Assembly (NCBI GenBank): GCA_041879415.1
Contig: CP090851.1
Coordinates: forward strand, 124,001 to 188,000
Direction: 5' to 3'
Length of the DNA: 64,000 bases
Source of the DNA: Vibrio chagasii
GTDB taxonomy: Bacteria > Pseudomonadota > Gammaproteobacteria > Enterobacterales > Vibrionaceae
In this document: one piece after another, positions 36,164 through 46,737 of the stretch
How positions within the stretch are numbered: the stretch's first letter is position 1
How the letters are laid out: the number at the start of each line of letters is the position of its first letter
Notes under the pieces: generated by a model
The model's input: the letters and a program-made list of their open reading frames with translations, nothing else
Database searches by the model: none
Told to the model about the DNA's origin: nothing
Position numbers and translations under genes: made by a program

Positions 36164-38140
36164 TTGAGTGACATGGCAAAAAATTTAATTCTGTGGCTTG
36201 TTATCGCAGTAGTGTTGATGTCGGTATTCCAGAGCTTTGGCCCTGGGGAGAGTAACGGCAGAGCAGTAGATTACACCACGTTTGTACAGGAAGTTGGCCA
36301 AGGCCAGATTCAAGACGCACAGTTCAATAACAGCGAAATCACTTTCACACGTCGTGGCGGTGGTGCTAAGTATGTAACTTACATGCCTGTTTATGATCAA
36401 AAGCTACTTGATGACTTAATTAATCAAAACGTAAAAGTTCAGGGCACACCACCTGAAGAGCAGAGCCTACTTGGCACTATCTTCATCTCATGGTTCCCGA
36501 TGATCTTACTGATTGGTGTATGGATTTTCTTCATGCGTCAAATGCAAGGCGGTGGCGGCGGTAAAGGCGCGATGTCTTTCGGTAAGAGCAAAGCTCGTAT
36601 GATGAGCGAAGAACAGATCAAAACGTTGTTTGCAGATGTCGCTGGTTGTGACGAAGCAAAAGAAGACGTTAAAGAATTGGTTGATTACCTTCGCGACCCA
36701 AGTCGTTTCCAAAAGCTGGGTGGTAAGATCCCTACAGGTATCCTGTTGGTTGGTCCTCCTGGTACTGGTAAGACATTGCTTGCAAAAGCGATTGCTGGTG
36801 AAGCGAAAGTACCATTCTTTACTATTTCAGGTTCTGACTTCGTTGAAATGTTTGTGGGTGTTGGTGCATCTCGTGTGCGTGACATGTTCGAACAAGCGAA
36901 GAAAGCAGCGCCTTGTATCATCTTTATCGATGAGATCGATGCAGTAGGCCGTCAACGTGGCGCTGGTGTTGGTGGTGGTCACGATGAGCGTGAGCAAACA
37001 CTGAACCAAATGCTGGTTGAGATGGATGGTTTCGAAGGTAACGAAGGTATTATCGTTATCGCAGCGACTAACCGTCCAGACGTACTAGACCCAGCACTAC
37101 TTCGTCCTGGTCGTTTTGACCGTCAGGTGGTGGTTGGTCTACCAGACGTACGTGGCCGTGAGCAGATCCTTAAAGTACACATGCGTAAGGTTCCACTAGC
37201 AGGTGATGTTGAACCATCTCTTATTGCGCGTGGTACACCAGGCTTCTCAGGTGCAGACCTTGCGAACCTTGTGAACGAAGCAGCGCTATTTGCTGCTCGT
37301 GGTAACAAGCGTAATGTTTCTATGGTTGAGTTTGAACTTGCTAAAGACAAAATCATGATGGGTGCAGAGCGCCGTTCAATGGTAATGTCAGAAGAAGTGA
37401 AAGAGTCAACAGCTTATCACGAAGCCGGTCACGCGATTGTTGGTCGCCTAGTACCAGAGCATGATCCAGTGTACAAAGTGTCAATCATTCCACGTGGTCG
37501 TGCGCTTGGTGTGACGATGTACCTACCAGAGCAAGATCGTGTGAGCATGTCTCGCCAACATCTAGAGTCTATGATTTCTAGCTTGTACGGTGGTCGTCTT
37601 GCTGAAGAACTTATCTACGGTAAAGACAAAGTGTCAACTGGTGCGTCTAACGATATCGAACGTGCAACTGATATTGCTCGTAAGATGGTAACGCAGTGGG
37701 GCTTCTCTGAGAAACTTGGTCCTCTTCTTTACGCAGAAGAAGAAGGTGAAGTTTTCCTAGGTCGCGGCATGAGTCAAGCTAAGCACGTTTCTGATGACAC
37801 GACTAAGCTTATCGATGAAGAGATTCGCATCCTTATCGACCGTAACTACGATAGAGCTAAGAAGATTCTTGAAGATAACATGGATATCATGCATTCGATG
37901 AAAGACGCTCTGATGAAGTTCGAAACGATCGATGCAGGTCAGATTGATGACCTAATGGAGCGTAAGCAAGAGATTCGTGACCCAGCTGGTTGGGGTGATC
38001 AGGTAAAAGCTGAGCCTGCAAAGGAAGAAGCAAAACCTGAAGCTAAGGCAGAAGAAGCTAAAGCGGAACCGAAAGCTGAAGAGTCAAAAGTTGAAGAAGT
38101 AAAATCTGAATCAGATGATGCTCAAAACAAAGATTCTTAA
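36164..38140 (+). CDS. ftsH: ATP-dependent zinc metalloprotease FtsH
   Basis: Membrane-anchored AAA+ protease that degrades LpxC, sigma-32 and damaged membrane proteins. It has 658 residues. TM1 is at about 6-24 and TM2 at about 103-123, with a periplasmic domain between. Walker A is GPPGTGKT (about 197), Walker B IIFIDEID, the second region of homology is in the [20 protein letters not shown] segment, and the zinc site HEAGH is at about 419-423. The start is TTG at 36164, because AGAGG lies eight bases before it; an ATG three codons later is too far from that site. The C-terminal tail is an E/A/K-rich repeat (about 620-650). Confidence 0.96.
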   Translation: MSDMAKNLILWLVIAVVLMSVFQSFGPGESNGRAVDYTTFVQEVGQGQIQDAQFNNSEITFTRRGGGAKYVTYMPVYDQKLLDDLINQNVKVQGTPPEEQSLLGTIFISWFPMILLIGVWIFFMRQMQGGGGGKGAMSFGKSKARMMSEEQIKTLFADVAGCDEAKEDVKELVDYLRDPSRFQKLGGKIPTGILLVGPPGTGKTLLAKAIAGEAKVPFFTISGSDFVEMFVGVGASRVRDMFEQAKKAAPCIIFIDEIDAVGRQRGAGVGGGHDEREQTLNQMLVEMDGFEGNEGIIVIAATNRPDVLDPALLRPGRFDRQVVVGLPDVRGREQILKVHMRKVPLAGDVEPSLIARGTPGFSGADLANLVNEAALFAARGNKRNVSMVEFELAKDKIMMGAERRSMVMSEEVKESTAYHEAGHAIVGRLVPEHDPVYKVSIIPRGRALGVTMYLPEQDRVSMSRQHLESMISSLYGGRLAEELIYGKDKVSTGASNDIERATDIARKMVTQWGFSEKLGPLLYAEEEGEVFLGRGMSQAKHVSDDTTKLIDEEIRILIDRNYDRAKKILEDNMDIMHSMKDALMKFETIDAGQIDDLMERKQEIRDPAGWGDQVKAEPAKEEAKPEAKAEEAKAEPKAEESKVEEVKSESDDAQNKDS

Positions 38141-38157
38141 TCGCTAAACTGTTAATT

Positions 38158-38185
38158 AAAACCCTGAGCACGCTCAGGGTTTTTC
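38158..38185 (+). terminator. ftsH terminator
   Basis: AAAACCCTGAGC, AC and GCTCAGGGTTTTT, 18 bases after ftsH. It may be partial, since folP follows closely. Confidence 0.85.
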
Positions 38186-38228
38186 TGTTTATAGCCTATG
38201 GTGTTTTACCCTTTAAGATCGGCCTTCC

Positions 38229-39059
38229 ATGATATTAAAAGCAAATAATAAAACTCTCGTGTTAGATCGCCCACATGTGATGGGTATCCTCAATGTCACC
38301 CCTGACTCTTTCTCTGATGGTGGGAAATTTAACTCGCTTGATAATGCCCTACAGCAAGCTGAACGAATGGTTCAAGCGGGCGTCAGCATTATCGATATTG
38401 GTGGAGAGTCAACTCGACCAGGCGCTCCTGATGTTTCATTAGAAGAAGAGCTTGAGCGTGTCATCCCTGCTATTAAAGCCATTCGTGCCAAGTTTGATGT
38501 GTGGATCTCGATAGATACCAGTAAAGCGGAAGTGATGCGCCAAGCTGTTGAAGCGGGCGCTGATTTGATCAATGATGTGCGCGCTTTGCAAGAGCCTGGA
38601 GCATTACAAGTCGCTGCTGATGCCAATGTTCCTATTTGCCTGATGCACATGAAAGGCCAGCCAAGAACCATGCAAGCTAACCCAAGTTATGATGATGTTC
38701 TTCAGGATGTAGAAGCATTCTTGCAAGAAAGGGTAGAAGCTTGTGAGGCGGTGGGCATTTCAAAAGAGCAGTTGATTCTTGATCCTGGCTTCGGTTTTGG
38801 TAAAACCATAGAACACAATTACCACCTATTAGCGCATCTTGAAAAGTTTCATTCGTTAGGCTTACCTGTTTTAGCGGGGATGTCGAGAAAGTCGATGATC
38901 TTTAAATTGCTAGATAAGGTTCCTGCGGATTGCATGGTCGCAAGCGTCACTTGCGCGACCATTGCCGCAATGAAAGGCGCACAAATTATTCGCGTTCATG
39001 ATGTCGAGGAGACATTGGAAGCGATGAAAATAATCGAAGTGATGAATAACAATCACTAA
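38229..39059 (+). CDS. folP: Dihydropteroate synthase
   Basis: Joins p-aminobenzoate to dihydropterin pyrophosphate in folate synthesis; it is the sulfonamide target. It has 276 residues. The family signatures MGILNVTPDSFSDGGKF (about 18-34) and DIGGESTRPGAP (about 56-67) are intact, and GMSRKSM (about 218) carries the pterin/PABA-site residues. The TIM barrel is complete. It is paired with glmM (21-base gap), the usual gammaproteobacterial ftsH-folP-glmM order. Nothing suggests resistance-type insertions in the sulfonamide loops. Confidence 0.95.
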   Translation: MILKANNKTLVLDRPHVMGILNVTPDSFSDGGKFNSLDNALQQAERMVQAGVSIIDIGGESTRPGAPDVSLEEELERVIPAIKAIRAKFDVWISIDTSKAEVMRQAVEAGADLINDVRALQEPGALQVAADANVPICLMHMKGQPRTMQANPSYDDVLQDVEAFLQERVEACEAVGISKEQLILDPGFGFGKTIEHNYHLLAHLEKFHSLGLPVLAGMSRKSMIFKLLDKVPADCMVASVTCATIAAMKGAQIIRVHDVEETLEAMKIIEVMNNNH

Positions 39060-39080
39060 ATATAATTAAGGAAAATCACT

Positions 39081-40421
39081 ATGTCTGATAAAAGACGTTA
39101 TTTCGGCACAGATGGTGTGCGTGGCAAAGTAGGCCAGTACCCGATCACACCTGATTTTGTTCTGAAGCTTGGCTGGGCTGCTGGTCGTGTACTTGCAAAG
39201 CAAGGTACAAAGAAAGTTATTATTGGTAAAGATACGCGTATTTCTGGTTACATGTTGGAGTCTGCATTAGAAGCTGGCCTTGCTGCTGCTGGTCTTCAAG
39301 CTACATTTACTGGTCCTATGCCAACTCCGGCTGTTGCTTACTTAACACAAACATTCCGTGCTGAAGCGGGCATCGTAATCTCGGCTTCACACAACCCTTA
39401 CTACGATAACGGTATTAAATTCTTCTCTTCTGAAGGTACTAAACTTCCAGATGATATCGAGCTGGCGATTGAAGCTGAACTTGATAAAGACATTGAGTGT
39501 GTTGACTCTTCTGAACTTGGTAAAGCAGTTCGTTTAAACGATGCGGCAGGTCGTTACATTGAATTCTGTAAAAGCACGTTCCCGAATCAAATGACACTTG
39601 CTGGCATGAAGATTGTTGTCGACTGTGCTCATGGCGCGACTTACCACATTGCTCCTGCGGTATTCAAAGAGCTAGGTGCTGAGGTTGTAGCTATTGGCGT
39701 TGAACCAAACGGTACCAACATTAACCACGAAGTGGGTGCGACGGATGTTCGTGCTCTACAGGCGAAAGTGCTAGAAGAGAAAGCTGCACTAGGCCTTGGC
39801 TTTGATGGTGACGGTGACCGTATCATCATGGTTGATGAGTTAGGTAACAAGGTTGATGGTGACCAAATTGCTTACATTATTGCTCGCGATGCATTGCGTC
39901 GTGGTGAGCTTAAAGGTGGTGTTGTTGGTACGCTGATGACCAACCTAGGTATGGAAAACGGCCTTAAGCAGCTAGGTATTCCATTCGTGCGCGCTGCAGT
40001 TGGTGACCGTTACGTAATGGAACAACTGCTAGCAAAAGGCTGGAAGATCGGTGCTGAAAACTCAGGTCACGTTATCCTGCTAGATAAAGTGACTACTGGT
40101 GATGCTATCGTTGCAGCACTGCAAGTTCTTGCTTCAGTGGTTGGCAGTGAAATGACATTGAATGAGCTGTCTCAGGGCATGACGCTATACCCGCAAGTCT
40201 TAGAAAACGTTCGTTTCAGCGGTGATTCAAACCCACTGGAAGCTGAGGCGGTAAAAGCAGCTGTTGTAGAAGTAGAAGCTGAGCTTGGCGAGAAGGGCCG
40301 TGTATTATTACGTAAGTCTGGTACAGAGCCACTATTGCGCGTAATGGTTGAAGGTGAAGATGCTGATTTAGTTCAAGCTTCAGCACTTAAGATTGCAGAT
40401 GCAGTAAAAGCAAACTGTTAA
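39081..40421 (+). CDS. glmM: Phosphoglucosamine mutase
   Basis: Converts glucosamine-6-phosphate to glucosamine-1-phosphate for UDP-GlcNAc, peptidoglycan and LPS synthesis. It has 446 residues. The active phosphoserine lies in [13 protein letters not shown] (about residue 101), the metal loop is [11 protein letters not shown] (about 241-247), and the sugar loop is GAENSGH. The phosphate-binding motif [15 protein letters not shown] is near the C-terminus. It is downstream of folP. The sequence is typical of the GlmM group and distinct from the mutase at the left window edge, so the window carries two related phosphohexomutases with different roles. Confidence 0.96.
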   Translation: MSDKRRYFGTDGVRGKVGQYPITPDFVLKLGWAAGRVLAKQGTKKVIIGKDTRISGYMLESALEAGLAAAGLQATFTGPMPTPAVAYLTQTFRAEAGIVISASHNPYYDNGIKFFSSEGTKLPDDIELAIEAELDKDIECVDSSELGKAVRLNDAAGRYIEFCKSTFPNQMTLAGMKIVVDCAHGATYHIAPAVFKELGAEVVAIGVEPNGTNINHEVGATDVRALQAKVLEEKAALGLGFDGDGDRIIMVDELGNKVDGDQIAYIIARDALRRGELKGGVVGTLMTNLGMENGLKQLGIPFVRAAVGDRYVMEQLLAKGWKIGAENSGHVILLDKVTTGDAIVAALQVLASVVGSEMTLNELSQGMTLYPQVLENVRFSGDSNPLEAEAVKAAVVEVEAELGEKGRVLLRKSGTEPLLRVMVEGEDADLVQASALKIADAVKANC

Positions 40422-40504
40422 TTTAGAGCTTTACTCAGCAGGCACCATCAAGAGTGCCTGTACGCAAAAACGGTTGAATTATAGAGTGTTCAAAAGGGGC
40501 ATAA

Positions 40505-40537
40505 ATGAGTTTTGTGTCGCTTTTGGCCTTTTTTTAA
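40505..40537 (+). CDS. Possible 10-residue leader peptide before secG
   Basis: ATG-to-TAA ORF with AAAGGGG about five bases before the start. It encodes [10 protein letters not shown], a short hydrophobic peptide, 163 bases upstream of secG. The flanks carry an inverted repeat (ACGGTT near 40470, AACCGT near 40536). It may be a chance ORF; support is the ribosome site and position only. Confidence 0.25.
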   Translation: MSFVSLLAFF

Positions 40538-40700
40538 CCGTTCACTTGGTAAAGGCTTATTTTTTAGCAAATTCTCCTTGTCAGCCATCGCCGCATTCGC
40601 TAGTATTGCTCGGCCTTCAGTTAGGAGGTCGCTAGCCTTGTTCTTAAAAATAACTTTTTTGAACGGCGCTGGCTCAACAATTAGGAACATAGGTGGAAAA

Positions 40701-41033
40701 ATGTTTACAGTTCTACTTGTGATTTACCTGTTGGCAGCGCTTGGTGTAATTGGCCTAGTGTTGATTCAACAAGGTAAAGGCGCAGATATGGGAGCCTCTT
40801 TCGGTGCTGGCGCTTCAAACACTGTGTTTGGTGCTAGTGGCTCAGGAAATTTCCTAACCCGAATGACTGCAATTTTTGCAACTACATTTTTTGTCCTTAG
40901 CTTAGTACTTGGTAATATGTCTACACATAAAACTGAGTCACAGTGGATGGACCCGACTCAAGGTCAGGTTATCCAGCAAGCTGAAGATGCAGTGAGTGAA
41001 GTTCCGGCGCAAGGCGACGAGATTCCACAATAA
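40701..41033 (+). CDS. secG: Preprotein translocase subunit SecG
   Basis: Small SecYEG subunit of 110 residues with two membrane helices (about 2-22 and 52-72) and the conserved loop [17 protein letters not shown] between them. The open frame extends upstream to 40512, but AGGTGG lies seven bases before the ATG at 40701, and the family starts MFTVLL. It is followed at once by tRNA-Leu, as in E. coli (secG-leuU). The C-terminal tail is acidic and Gln-rich, a variable region in this family. Confidence 0.95.
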   Translation: MFTVLLVIYLLAALGVIGLVLIQQGKGADMGASFGAGASNTVFGASGSGNFLTRMTAIFATTFFVLSLVLGNMSTHKTESQWMDPTQGQVIQQAEDAVSEVPAQGDEIPQ

Positions 41034-41049
41034 TCTGTAAAGATTTGAT

Positions 41050-41134
41050 GCCGAGATGGTGAAATTGGTAGACACGCTAGCATGAGGTGCTAGTGCCTTA
41101 GGGTGTGAGGGTTCGAGTCCCTCTCTCGGCACCA
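41050..41134 (+). tRNA. leuU: tRNA-Leu (anticodon GAG)
   Basis: 85 nt with encoded CCA. The acceptor GCCGAGA pairs with TCTCGGC. The anticodon stem CTAGC/GCTAG encloses the loop ATGAGGT, giving anticodon GAG. A long variable arm and the T-loop GTTCGAGTC are present, as for a class II tRNA. It is 16 bases after secG, matching leuU of E. coli. Confidence 0.96.
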
Positions 41135-41187
41135 TGTTTACAAACTTGTAAAACATCTTGTTGGGCGTATAATGCTCGCAAGTCGGA

Positions 41188-41264
<77 letters not shown>

Positions 41265-41379
41265 ATTTTAAGTGCTATATTTAGTCTTGATTGGTAGCAA
41301 GTTTGCACAGTGTGAACCTCACTGTGAGTTAAGTGTGATATCGAATGTGATGGCACTTAGCATATAAGGGTCCAGCAAC

Positions 41380-41408
41380 AAAAACCCCGGCTTATACGGG
41401 GTTTTTTG
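41380..41408 (+). terminator. Terminator between metY and rimP
   Basis: AAAACCCCG, CTTATA and CGGGGTTTTTT, located 90 bases before rimP. In E. coli readthrough at this point is part of nus operon control. Confidence 0.85.
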
Positions 41409-41498
41409 TTATCTAAGCATTTGTAAATGCGTTTAGATAATGTTTGCTTGGAATTTAAATTGGGCTTTGAGCCCTTTTTTTGTTTCTGGAGTGGTTAA

Positions 41499-41954
41499 AT
41501 GACTGGTTTAGAAAGACAACTTACTGAAATGCTTGACGCTCCAGTAGCAGCATCAGGTTATGAGTTAGTTGGATTAGAATTTATTCGTGCTGGTGAGCAC
41601 TCAACGCTACGTATTTACATCGATTCTCCAAACGGCATCAATGTAGACGACTGCGCTGAAGTTAGTCACCAAGTAAGTGCCGTAATGGATGTTGAAGATC
41701 CAATTTCAGTGGCTTATAACCTTGAAGTGTCTTCACCAGGTTTAGAGAGACCACTGTTCAAAGCAGAGCATTACCAACAATTTATTGGTCACGAGGTAAG
41801 CATCGTTTTGAAAATGGCTGTCGGCAACCGTCGTAAATGGAAAGGTGATATCCAATCTATTGAAGGCGAGACAGTAAAAGTATTAGTTGAAGGACAAGAA
41901 GAAGAATTCGTCCTGAGCAATATTGCGAAAGCGAACCTGATCCCTAAATTTTAG
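41499..41954 (+). CDS. rimP: Ribosome maturation factor RimP
   Basis: 30S assembly factor needed for early binding of 3'-domain proteins. It has 151 residues. The N-terminal alpha/beta domain (1-85) contains [20 protein letters not shown] and the motif [20 protein letters not shown]. The C-terminal SH3-like domain follows [11 protein letters not shown]. It is the first protein gene of the nusA-infB operon. The start follows CTGGAG. The stop is 35 bases from nusA. Confidence 0.95.
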   Translation: MTGLERQLTEMLDAPVAASGYELVGLEFIRAGEHSTLRIYIDSPNGINVDDCAEVSHQVSAVMDVEDPISVAYNLEVSSPGLERPLFKAEHYQQFIGHEVSIVLKMAVGNRRKWKGDIQSIEGETVKVLVEGQEEEFVLSNIAKANLIPKF

Positions 41955-41989
41955 TTCTCCTAGAGAGAAGAGCTTAAGAGGCTAGATTA

Positions 41990-43477
41990 ATGAACAAAGA
42001 AATTTTGGCGGTAGTAGAAGCTGTTTCTAATGAGAAAGCAGTTCCTCGTGAGCGTATTTTTGAAGCGCTTGAAATCGCGCTTGCAACGGCAACAAAAAAG
42101 AAGAGCGAACTAGAAATTGAAGTTCGTGTTGAAATCGACCGTAAAACAGGTGATTTCGAAACTTTCCGTCGCTGGGAAGCTGTTGAAGTTGTTGAAAACC
42201 CAACAAAAGAGATTTCTCTTGAAGCGGCTAAGATTGACGATCCTGAGATCGAACTTGGCGGTTTCATTGAAGATGACATCGAGTCAGTAACGTTTGACCG
42301 TATTACGACTCAAACTGCGAAGCAAGTTATCGTACAAAAAGTACGTGAAGCTGAGCGTGCTCAAATCGTTGAGCAGTTCATCGACAACGAAGGTGAGCTA
42401 GTAACAGGTGTTGTTAAGAAAGTTAACCGTGACACTATCATCCTAGACCTAGGTAACAACGCTGAAGCGGTAATCCTACGTGATGACCAACTTCCTCGTG
42501 AAAACTTCCGTCCAGGCGACCGTGTACGTGGTCTTCTATACGCAGTTAAACCTGAAGCTCGTGGCTTCCAGCTATTCATTACTCGCTCTAAGCCAGAAAT
42601 GCTAGCTGAGCTATTCCGTGTTGAAGTACCTGAGATTGGTGAAGAGCTAATCGAACTTAAAGGTGCTGCACGTGACGCAGGTTCTCGTGCTAAAATCGCT
42701 GTTAAAACAAACGACAAGCGTATTGACCCTGTGGGTGCGTGTGTTGGTATGCGTGGTGCACGTGTACAAGCGGTTTCTGGCGAACTTGGTGGTGAGCGCA
42801 TCGATATCGTTCTTTGGGATGATAACCCAGCTCAGTTCGTAATCAACGCAATGGCTCCAGCTGACGTTGCTTCTATCATCGTTGATGAAGATGCACACTC
42901 AATGGACATTGCTGTTGAAGCGGACAACCTAGCACAAGCTATCGGCCGTAGCGGTCAAAACGTACGTCTAGCATCTCAACTAACTGGTTGGGAACTGAAC
43001 GTAATGACGGTTGAAGACCTTCAGAAGAAACATCAAGAAGAAGCAGTTGCTTCAATTGAAAACTTCATGAAGCACCTAGACATCGAAGAAGACTTCGCTC
43101 AGCTACTTGTTGAAGAAGGTTTCTCTACACTAGAAGAAGTTGCTTACGTACCAGTAAACGAACTTCTTGAAGTTGATGGCCTAGACGAAGGCATCGTAGA
43201 AGAACTACGTAACCGTGCAAAAGATGCACTAACGACTCTAGCACTTGCGAAAGAAGAGACGTTTGACGGTGTTGAACCAGCTGAAGACTTGCTAGCACTT
43301 GAAGGCCTAGAGCGTGAAATGGCTTACAAACTTGCAGCAAAAGGCGTGGCAACATTGGAAGACCTAGCTGACCAAGGCGTTGATGAACTAGAAGGCATTG
43401 AAGACCTAACTGCAGAACGTGCCGGTGAGCTAATCATGGCTGCACGTAACATCTGTTGGTTCGGCGACGAAGAATAA
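41990..43477 (+). CDS. nusA: Transcription termination/antitermination factor NusA
   Basis: RNA polymerase pausing and antitermination factor of 495 residues. It has an N-terminal RNAP-binding domain (1-125), S1 (about 135-200), KH1 and KH2 (about 205-345; [14 protein letters not shown] and [15 protein letters not shown] show the GxxG loops), and two C-terminal acidic HhH repeats (about 365-495), the form found in gammaproteobacteria. It is followed by infB after 22 bases. NusA autoregulates this operon in E. coli. Confidence 0.96.
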   Translation: MNKEILAVVEAVSNEKAVPRERIFEALEIALATATKKKSELEIEVRVEIDRKTGDFETFRRWEAVEVVENPTKEISLEAAKIDDPEIELGGFIEDDIESVTFDRITTQTAKQVIVQKVREAERAQIVEQFIDNEGELVTGVVKKVNRDTIILDLGNNAEAVILRDDQLPRENFRPGDRVRGLLYAVKPEARGFQLFITRSKPEMLAELFRVEVPEIGEELIELKGAARDAGSRAKIAVKTNDKRIDPVGACVGMRGARVQAVSGELGGERIDIVLWDDNPAQFVINAMAPADVASIIVDEDAHSMDIAVEADNLAQAIGRSGQNVRLASQLTGWELNVMTVEDLQKKHQEEAVASIENFMKHLDIEEDFAQLLVEEGFSTLEEVAYVPVNELLEVDGLDEGIVEELRNRAKDALTTLALAKEETFDGVEPAEDLLALEGLEREMAYKLAAKGVATLEDLADQGVDELEGIEDLTAERAGELIMAARNICWFGDEE

Positions 43478-43499
43478 TTCAGCAAGGAGAGAAAGCGGT

Positions 43500-46190
43500 A
43501 TGACACAATTAACAGTTAAAGCACTGAGTGAAGAGATTGGTACGCCAGTTGACCGCTTAATTGAACAACTTGCTGATGCAGGCATGAAGAAATCAGGGTC
43601 GGATCAAGTAACTGATTCAGAGAAGCAAACATTGCTAACGCACCTTAAAAAGGAGCATGGCGATACTTCTGGTGAAGCAGAGCCGACTCGTTTAACTCTT
43701 CAACGCAAGACCCGCAGCACGCTAAGTGTTGCCGCTGGAGGCGGTAAGAGTAAGGATGTTCAAGTAGAGGTACGTAAAAAGCGTACTTACGTGAAGCGCA
43801 GCGCTATTGAAGATGAAGCGAAACGTGAAGCTGAGGAAGCAGCGAAGCGTGAAGCGGAAGAGAAAGCACGTAAAGAAGCTGAAGAGCTTGCGAAACGTGA
43901 AGCTGCAGAGAAAGCACAGCGCGAAGCTGATGAGAAAGCAAAACGTGAAGCGGATGCAAAACGTGAAGCTGAAGAAAAAGCTCAACGCGCCCAAGCTGAA
44001 AAGGCTAAAAAAGACATGAATTCAAAAAATGCAGACGCTAACGCACAAGCGAAAAAAGAAGCGGATGAACTAAAAGCTCGTCAAGAGCAAGAAGCACAGC
44101 GTAAAGCTGAAGCTGAAGCGGCGAAGCTAGTTGAAGAAGCTCGTAAGCTAGCTGAAGAGAACGAAGCGCGCTGGTCTGAAGAAGAGCAGAAGAAGAAAGA
44201 ACAAGAGAAGTCTGCGGACTACCACGTGACAACTTCTACTTACGCTCGTGAAGCTGAAGATGCAGCTGACCAGAAAGAAGAAAAAGCGCCTCGTCGTCGT
44301 AAAAAGAAAGCAGCTCCAGCTAACCAACCTGGCAACAACCGTGGTGGTCGTAACCAACGTGGTCGTGGTGCTAAAGGTAAGCTTGCTAAACCAACTTCAA
44401 TGCAGCAAGGCTTCGATAAGTCAGCAACTGTTGCTAAATCTGACGTTGCTATCGGCGAAACTATCGTTGTATCTGAACTGGCTAGCAAAATGTCAGTTAA
44501 AGCAACTGAAGTTATCAAAGTAATGATGAAGATGGGCGCTATGGCGACTATCAACCAAGTGATCGACCAAGAAACTGCACAACTTGTTGCTGAAGAAATG
44601 GGTCACAAGGTAATCCTACGTAAAGAAAACGAGCTTGAAGAAGCAGTACTAGCAGATCGTGATAACGATGCTATCGCTGAAGGTCGTGCTCCAGTTGTTA
44701 CTATCATGGGTCACGTTGACCATGGTAAAACATCGACACTTGACTACATTCGTAAAGCACACGTTGCTTCTGGCGAAGCTGGCGGTATCACGCAGCACAT
44801 CGGTGCTTACCACGTAGATACTGACAACGGCATGATCACTTTCCTTGATACTCCTGGACACGCGGCGTTTACTGCAATGCGTGCTCGTGGTGCTCAAGCG
44901 ACAGATATCGTTGTACTAGTTGTTGCAGCAGACGATGGCGTAATGCCACAAACAATCGAAGCGATCCAGCACGCGAAAGCGGCAGGCGTTCCTCTGATTG
45001 TTGCTGTGAACAAGATCGATAAAGAAGGTGCAAACCCAGACAACGTTAAGAATGAGCTAGCTCAATACGACGTAATCCCTGAGGAATGGGGCGGTGAGAA
45101 CATGTTCGTTCACATCTCTGCTAAACAGGGTACAAACATCGATGGTCTTCTAGAAGCAATCCTTCTTCAGTCTGAAGTTCTTGAACTGACTGCAGTTAAA
45201 GAAGGCATGGCATCTGGTGTTGTTGTTGAATCTCGTCTTGATAAAGGCCGCGGTCCAGTTGCAACAATCCTAGTTCAGTCTGGTACTCTAAACAAAGGCG
45301 ACATCGTTCTTTGTGGTCAAGAGTACGGCCGTGTTCGTGCAATGCGCGATGAAAACGGTAAAGAAGTAGCGACAGCAGGTCCTTCTATCCCAGTAGAGAT
45401 CCTAGGTCTTTCTGGTGTACCAGCTTCAGGTGATGAAGCAACAGTAGTACGTGATGAGCGTAAAGCTCGTGAAGTTGCGAACTACCGTCAAGGTAAATTC
45501 CGTGAAGTTAAACTAGCTCGTCAACAGAAAGCGAAACTAGAGAACATGTTCTCTAACATGGCTGCTGGTGAAGTTGCTGAACTAAACGTAGTACTAAAAG
45601 CTGACGTTCAAGGTTCTGTAGAAGCAATCGCTGACTCTCTACTGAAACTATCAACTGAAGAAGTTAAAGTGAACATCGTAGGTTCTGGTGTTGGTGGTAT
45701 TACTGAAACTGATGCAACACTTGCAGCAGCTTCTAACGCTATCATCCTTGGTTTCAACGTTCGTGCTGACGCAACTGCGCGTAACACGGTTCAGAACGAA
45801 AACCTAGATCTACGTTACTACTCAATCATTTACCAACTGATCGACGAAGTGAAACAGGCAATGGGCGGTATGCTTGCTCCTGAATTCAAACAAGAGATCA
45901 TTGGTCTTGCTGAAGTACGTGACGTATTTAAGTCACCTAAACTTGGCGCGATCGCTGGTTCTATGGTTACTGAAGGCGTAATTAAGCGTAACAACCCAAT
46001 CCGCGTACTACGCGACAACGTTGTTATCTACGAAGGTGAACTAGAGTCACTTCGTCGCTTCAAAGACGACGTTCAAGAAGTTAAGAATGGTTACGAGTGT
46101 GGTATCGGCGTTAAGAACTACAACGACGTACGCGTTGGTGACCAGATCGAAGTATTCGAAATCGTTGAGGTTAAACGTACTCTAGACTAA
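43500..46190 (+). CDS. infB: Translation initiation factor IF-2
   Basis: GTPase that positions initiator tRNA, 896 residues. An IF2_N domain (1-52) is followed by a low-complexity K/E/A/R-rich region (about 105-245), a second IF2_N-like domain (about 315-370), and the G domain with GHVDHGKT (about 404), DTPGH (about 450) and NKID (about 503). Domains II, III and the C-terminal fMet-tRNA-binding domain follow. RBS: AAGGAGAG. Overlapping frames across the low-complexity stretch are long but are composition artefacts. Shorter IF2 forms from internal starts are known in enterics; I did not identify a specific one here. Confidence 0.97.
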   Translation: MTQLTVKALSEEIGTPVDRLIEQLADAGMKKSGSDQVTDSEKQTLLTHLKKEHGDTSGEAEPTRLTLQRKTRSTLSVAAGGGKSKDVQVEVRKKRTYVKRSAIEDEAKREAEEAAKREAEEKARKEAEELAKREAAEKAQREADEKAKREADAKREAEEKAQRAQAEKAKKDMNSKNADANAQAKKEADELKARQEQEAQRKAEAEAAKLVEEARKLAEENEARWSEEEQKKKEQEKSADYHVTTSTYAREAEDAADQKEEKAPRRRKKKAAPANQPGNNRGGRNQRGRGAKGKLAKPTSMQQGFDKSATVAKSDVAIGETIVVSELASKMSVKATEVIKVMMKMGAMATINQVIDQETAQLVAEEMGHKVILRKENELEEAVLADRDNDAIAEGRAPVVTIMGHVDHGKTSTLDYIRKAHVASGEAGGITQHIGAYHVDTDNGMITFLDTPGHAAFTAMRARGAQATDIVVLVVAADDGVMPQTIEAIQHAKAAGVPLIVAVNKIDKEGANPDNVKNELAQYDVIPEEWGGENMFVHISAKQGTNIDGLLEAILLQSEVLELTAVKEGMASGVVVESRLDKGRGPVATILVQSGTLNKGDIVLCGQEYGRVRAMRDENGKEVATAGPSIPVEILGLSGVPASGDEATVVRDERKAREVANYRQGKFREVKLARQQKAKLENMFSNMAAGEVAELNVVLKADVQGSVEAIADSLLKLSTEEVKVNIVGSGVGGITETDATLAAASNAIILGFNVRADATARNTVQNENLDLRYYSIIYQLIDEVKQAMGGMLAPEFKQEIIGLAEVRDVFKSPKLGAIAGSMVTEGVIKRNNPIRVLRDNVVIYEGELESLRRFKDDVQEVKNGYECGIGVKNYNDVRVGDQIEVFEIVEVKRTLD
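43812..44010 (+). repeat. Degenerate in-frame repeat coding for K/R-E-A helices in IF2
   Basis: Roughly ten imperfect units of the type aaR-cgt-gaa-gct-gaN-gaR encode [12 protein letters not shown] octads (protein residues about 105-170). They predict a long charged single alpha-helix. Unit number is likely to vary between strains. Confidence 0.7.
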
Positions 46191-46271
46191 TCGTCTGTAC
46201 GACTCGACATATTGACTAAGGTTACTAACATTACTAGTAAAGGTAAGAAGTAATCGGTTGTTGAATACACC

Positions 46272-46301
46272 ATGGGGGGCTGGTAATTACCAAGCCCCCC
46301 A
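46272..46301 (+). other. Strong hairpin between infB and rbfA
   Basis: ATGGGGGGCT and AGCCCCCCAT form a perfect 10-bp stem with a loop of 10 bases, ending 22 bases before the rbfA start codon. The following run is ATCTTTCT, a weak U-tract. It could be a processing site, a partial terminator or a translational control element. Confidence 0.6.
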
Positions 46302-46323
46302 TCTTTCTAAGTGAGAAAAGAAA

Positions 46324-46737
46324 ATGTCAAAAGAATTTAGCCGCACACAACGTGTGTCTCAGCAGCTTCAAAAAGAGCTTGCTCTTATCCTACAACGTGA
46401 AGTTCGTGACTCACGTATCGGTATGGTAACGATCTCAGACGTAGAAGTGTCTCGTGACCTTGCGTACGCAAAAGTTTTCGTTACTTTCCTATGTATTGGT
46501 GAGCAAACACCTGAATCATGCCTTGCTGCTCTTAAAGAGCACGAAGTGCCAATCCGTATGGCGCTAGGCAAGCGTATTCGTCACCGTCTAACACCTGAAG
46601 TACGTTTTACTTACGACAACACACTAGTAGAAGGCATGCGTATGTCTAACCTAGTAAGTGAAGTTCTGAATGACGACAAGCGTAAGCAAGAAGCAGCAGG
46701 CCGCACTGACGAAACTCAGTCTAAGGGCGAAGAGTAA
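46324..46737 (+). CDS. rbfA: 30S ribosome-binding factor RbfA
   Basis: Cold-shock-associated factor of 137 residues needed for 16S 5'-end maturation and late 30S assembly. It has a KH-like fold with the family start [19 protein letters not shown] and the motif [15 protein letters not shown]. The acidic, basic-mixed C-terminal tail ([20 protein letters not shown]) is the usual variable extension. Its stop codon overlaps the truB start by one base (TAATG), so the two are translationally coupled. A strong hairpin lies just before its ribosome site. Confidence 0.95.
   Translation: MSKEFSRTQRVSQQLQKELALILQREVRDSRIGMVTISDVEVSRDLAYAKVFVTFLCIGEQTPESCLAALKEHEVPIRMALGKRIRHRLTPEVRFTYDNTLVEGMRMSNLVSEVLNDDKRKQEAAGRTDETQSKGEE

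Noticed and set aside
40490..40690. 66-codon minus-strand ORF upstream of secG
   Set aside because: It overlaps the secG leader region, has no ribosome site and shows no family features; it is A/T composition chance.
43722..44554. Several long antisense and out-of-frame ORFs over infB (Phe/Leu-rich or Lys-rich)
   Set aside because: All follow from the low-complexity K/E/A repeat of IF2 and have no start signals.
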